Assembly (NCBI RefSeq): GCF_900102075.1
Contig: NZ_FNAV01000016.1
Coordinates: 1-64,000, forward strand
Origin: Salipiger thiooxidans
Lineage (GTDB): Bacteria; Pseudomonadota; Alphaproteobacteria; Rhodobacterales; Rhodobacteraceae
Reading direction: 5' to 3'
DNA: 64,000 nt
Positions 62,897 through 64,000 of the stretch are shown piece by piece (position 1 is the first letter of the stretch; each line of letters starts with the position of its first letter). The notes below the pieces were generated by a model. The model searched no databases. It was not told the DNA's origin and saw only the letters and a program-made list of their open reading frames with translations. The position numbers and the translations under genes are program-made.

Positions 62897-63357
62897 CCGA
62901 CGCGAAATTCGAAGACGCGGGCGGCGGGCCGCTGAACCTTGGCGCGATGGACCCCGACGACCTGCAGGTGCTTTCGGCGCTGCTGCAGGACGCGGTGCTG
63001 ACTGTCTCCGACATCGCCTTCCAGAAACGGCACCGCCGTCTTGGCCTGCTGGTCAACCGGGTGCGGCGCGAGGACGGCGTGCATGTCTCGCCGCCCGAGC
63101 GGGTGCGGACGCTGGTCACGGTCGAGAACGTGCTCGGCGTCTCGAGCCAGGGCGTCGCGCGCGACACGCCGGACATGGTGCTCTCGGTGCTCTCGGTCGG
63201 TTTCGAGCCGGGCGAGGACGGCGCCGGCCACGTGGTCTTCACGCTGGCGGGCGACGGCGCGCTGCGGGCCGAGGTCGAGGCGCTGGAACTGGGGCTGCGC
63301 GACGTAACCCGTCCCTACGCCGCGGTCTCGGGCAAGCTGCCGGACCACGGCGCCTGA
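62893..63357 (+). CDS. DUF2948 family protein
   Basis: A 154-residue protein of the DUF2948 family, recognised by [20 protein letters not shown] and the [17 protein letters not shown] segment. Its function is unknown. In alphaproteobacteria it is typically found between murA and hisD, as here. It overlaps murA by four bases (ATGA) and is probably co-translated with it. Confidence 0.88.
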
Positions 63358-63547
63358 GGGCGCGTCCCGCGGCGGGGCCCCTCGTGGGTGCCGCCGCTGG
63401 CGCATGCCGGCCAATGGCGAAAGGGCCGGGCGGGCTTGAGGTGACCGGCCCGGCGCTCTAAAGCGGATCGGAAACCGTCCGCATCCGGCCCAAGGGAGAG
63501 GCCGCGGCCCGGCGCTGCCGCGCGGGTCGTCTTGGAAAGGAACCGCA

Positions 63548-64000
63548 ATGCCCGTCTTTCTCGACACGACCGAGCCGGATTTCGAAATCGAGTTCGCACG
63601 GCTCCTCGGCGCCAAGCGCGAGGACAGCCCAGATGTCGACGACACCGTCGCCGGGATCATCGCCGATGTCCGGGCGCGCGGCGATGCGGCGCTTCTGGAC
63701 CTCACCGCGCGCTTCGACCGTCTGGAACTGACCGCCGACCGGCTGGCCTTCACCCCCGAGGAGATCGCGGCCGAATGCGCCCGTGTCCCCGAGGCCGAAC
63801 GGCTGGCGCTCGAGACCGCGGCCGAGCGCATCCGTGCCTACCATGTGCGGCAGATGCCCGAGAACGCGCTCTGGACCGACCCCGATGGCGCAACGCTGGG
63901 CTGGCGCTGGACGCCGGTGGCCGCGGCGGGGCTCTACGTTCCTGGCGGGCTTGCCAGCTATCCGTCCTCGGTCCTGATGAACGCGATCCCTGCCAAGGTG
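63548..64000 (+). CDS. hisD: Histidinol dehydrogenase, 5' part
   Basis: The first 151 residues of HisD, which oxidises L-histidinol to histidine in the last two steps of histidine biosynthesis. Visible family features are ADVRARGDAALLDLTARFD, RIRAYHVRQMP and VAAAGLYVPGGLASYPSSVL, the NAD-site region. The gene is cut by the window end, not by a mutation. The ATG at 63548 follows a GGAAAGGA-like ribosome binding site. A 190-base spacer separates it from the DUF2948 gene. Confidence 0.96.
   Translation, partial: MPVFLDTTEPDFEIEFARLLGAKREDSPDVDDTVAGIIADVRARGDAALLDLTARFDRLELTADRLAFTPEEIAAECARVPEAERLALETAAERIRAYHVRQMPENALWTDPDGATLGWRWTPVAAAGLYVPGGLASYPSSVLMNAIPAKV

Overview
The window is high-GC DNA of an alphaproteobacterium, most likely a marine Rhodobacteraceae (Roseobacter-group) member. 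Supporting signs are the gene order small ORF-murA-DUF2948-hisD, a urtABCDE urea importer, an alphaproteobacterial inositol cluster with a kinase-DUF2090 fusion, a FAD-oxidoreductase/SelD fusion, an Anbu proteasome-like operon, and short GC-rich intergenic elements of a type common in roseobacters. The genus cannot be fixed from the sequence alone.

Layout. 0.6-7.5 kb: an AT-richer pentapeptide-repeat membrane protein, a UspA/SulP pair, an EthD plus ABM-VOC pair divergent from an IclR regulator, and long gene-free stretches carrying a degenerate dispersed repeat. 7.8-20.6 kb: a complete-looking inositol uptake and catabolism locus (TIM-barrel protein, two Gfo/Idh/MocA dehydrogenases, RpiR-type regulator, CUT2 ABC importer, iolC-DUF2090, iolD, iolE, a small membrane protein, iolB). 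Two GGAA-N6-TTCC palindromes look like its operators. iolD carries one in-frame TAA. 20.9-24.9 kb: an EEP-family hydrolase, then a small AT-richer island (XRE repressor, two small excisionase-like HTH proteins, tyrosine recombinase) against the 3' end of tRNA-Phe. 25-28.3 kb: mnmH and selD, convergent and overlapping, for selenium modification of tRNA. 28.4-33.5 kb: a CUT1-type sugar ABC importer. 33.7-40.2 kb: urtA-E. 40.6-44.7 kb: ATP-grasp / alpha-E / transglutaminase / Anbu. 44.75 kb: a perfect 15-copy hexanucleotide repeat. 45.2-51.9 kb: a chemotaxis operon reading leftward in the order STAS, cheY, cheA, cheW, cheR, cheY, small DxxxQ protein, cheB, cheD. 52-53.7 kb: an acetolactate-synthase-like ThDP enzyme. 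53.9-58.3 kb: a signalling set of short LOV protein, CheB-CheR-PAS-HWE kinase and single-domain response regulator. 58.6-64 kb: a Tat-exported serine hydrolase, an AI-2E family permease, tRNA-Thr, then small ORF, murA, DUF2948 and the 5' part of hisD.

How it works together. The inositol genes would import inositol and take it through 2-keto-inositol, the trione, 5-deoxyglucuronate and the 5-dehydro-2-deoxygluconate phosphate to C3 products; iolA is not in the window. The chemotaxis operon lacks a receptor here, has a CheB whose receiver has lost its phosphoacceptor, and encodes a small protein with a CheZ-like DxxxQ motif. The LOV/HWE/response-regulator set suggests blue-light input to a phosphorelay. 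The points most worth checking are the iolD nonsense codon, the DxxxQ protein, the LOV-kinase module, the Anbu operon and the DUF11-like insertion in a sugar permease.
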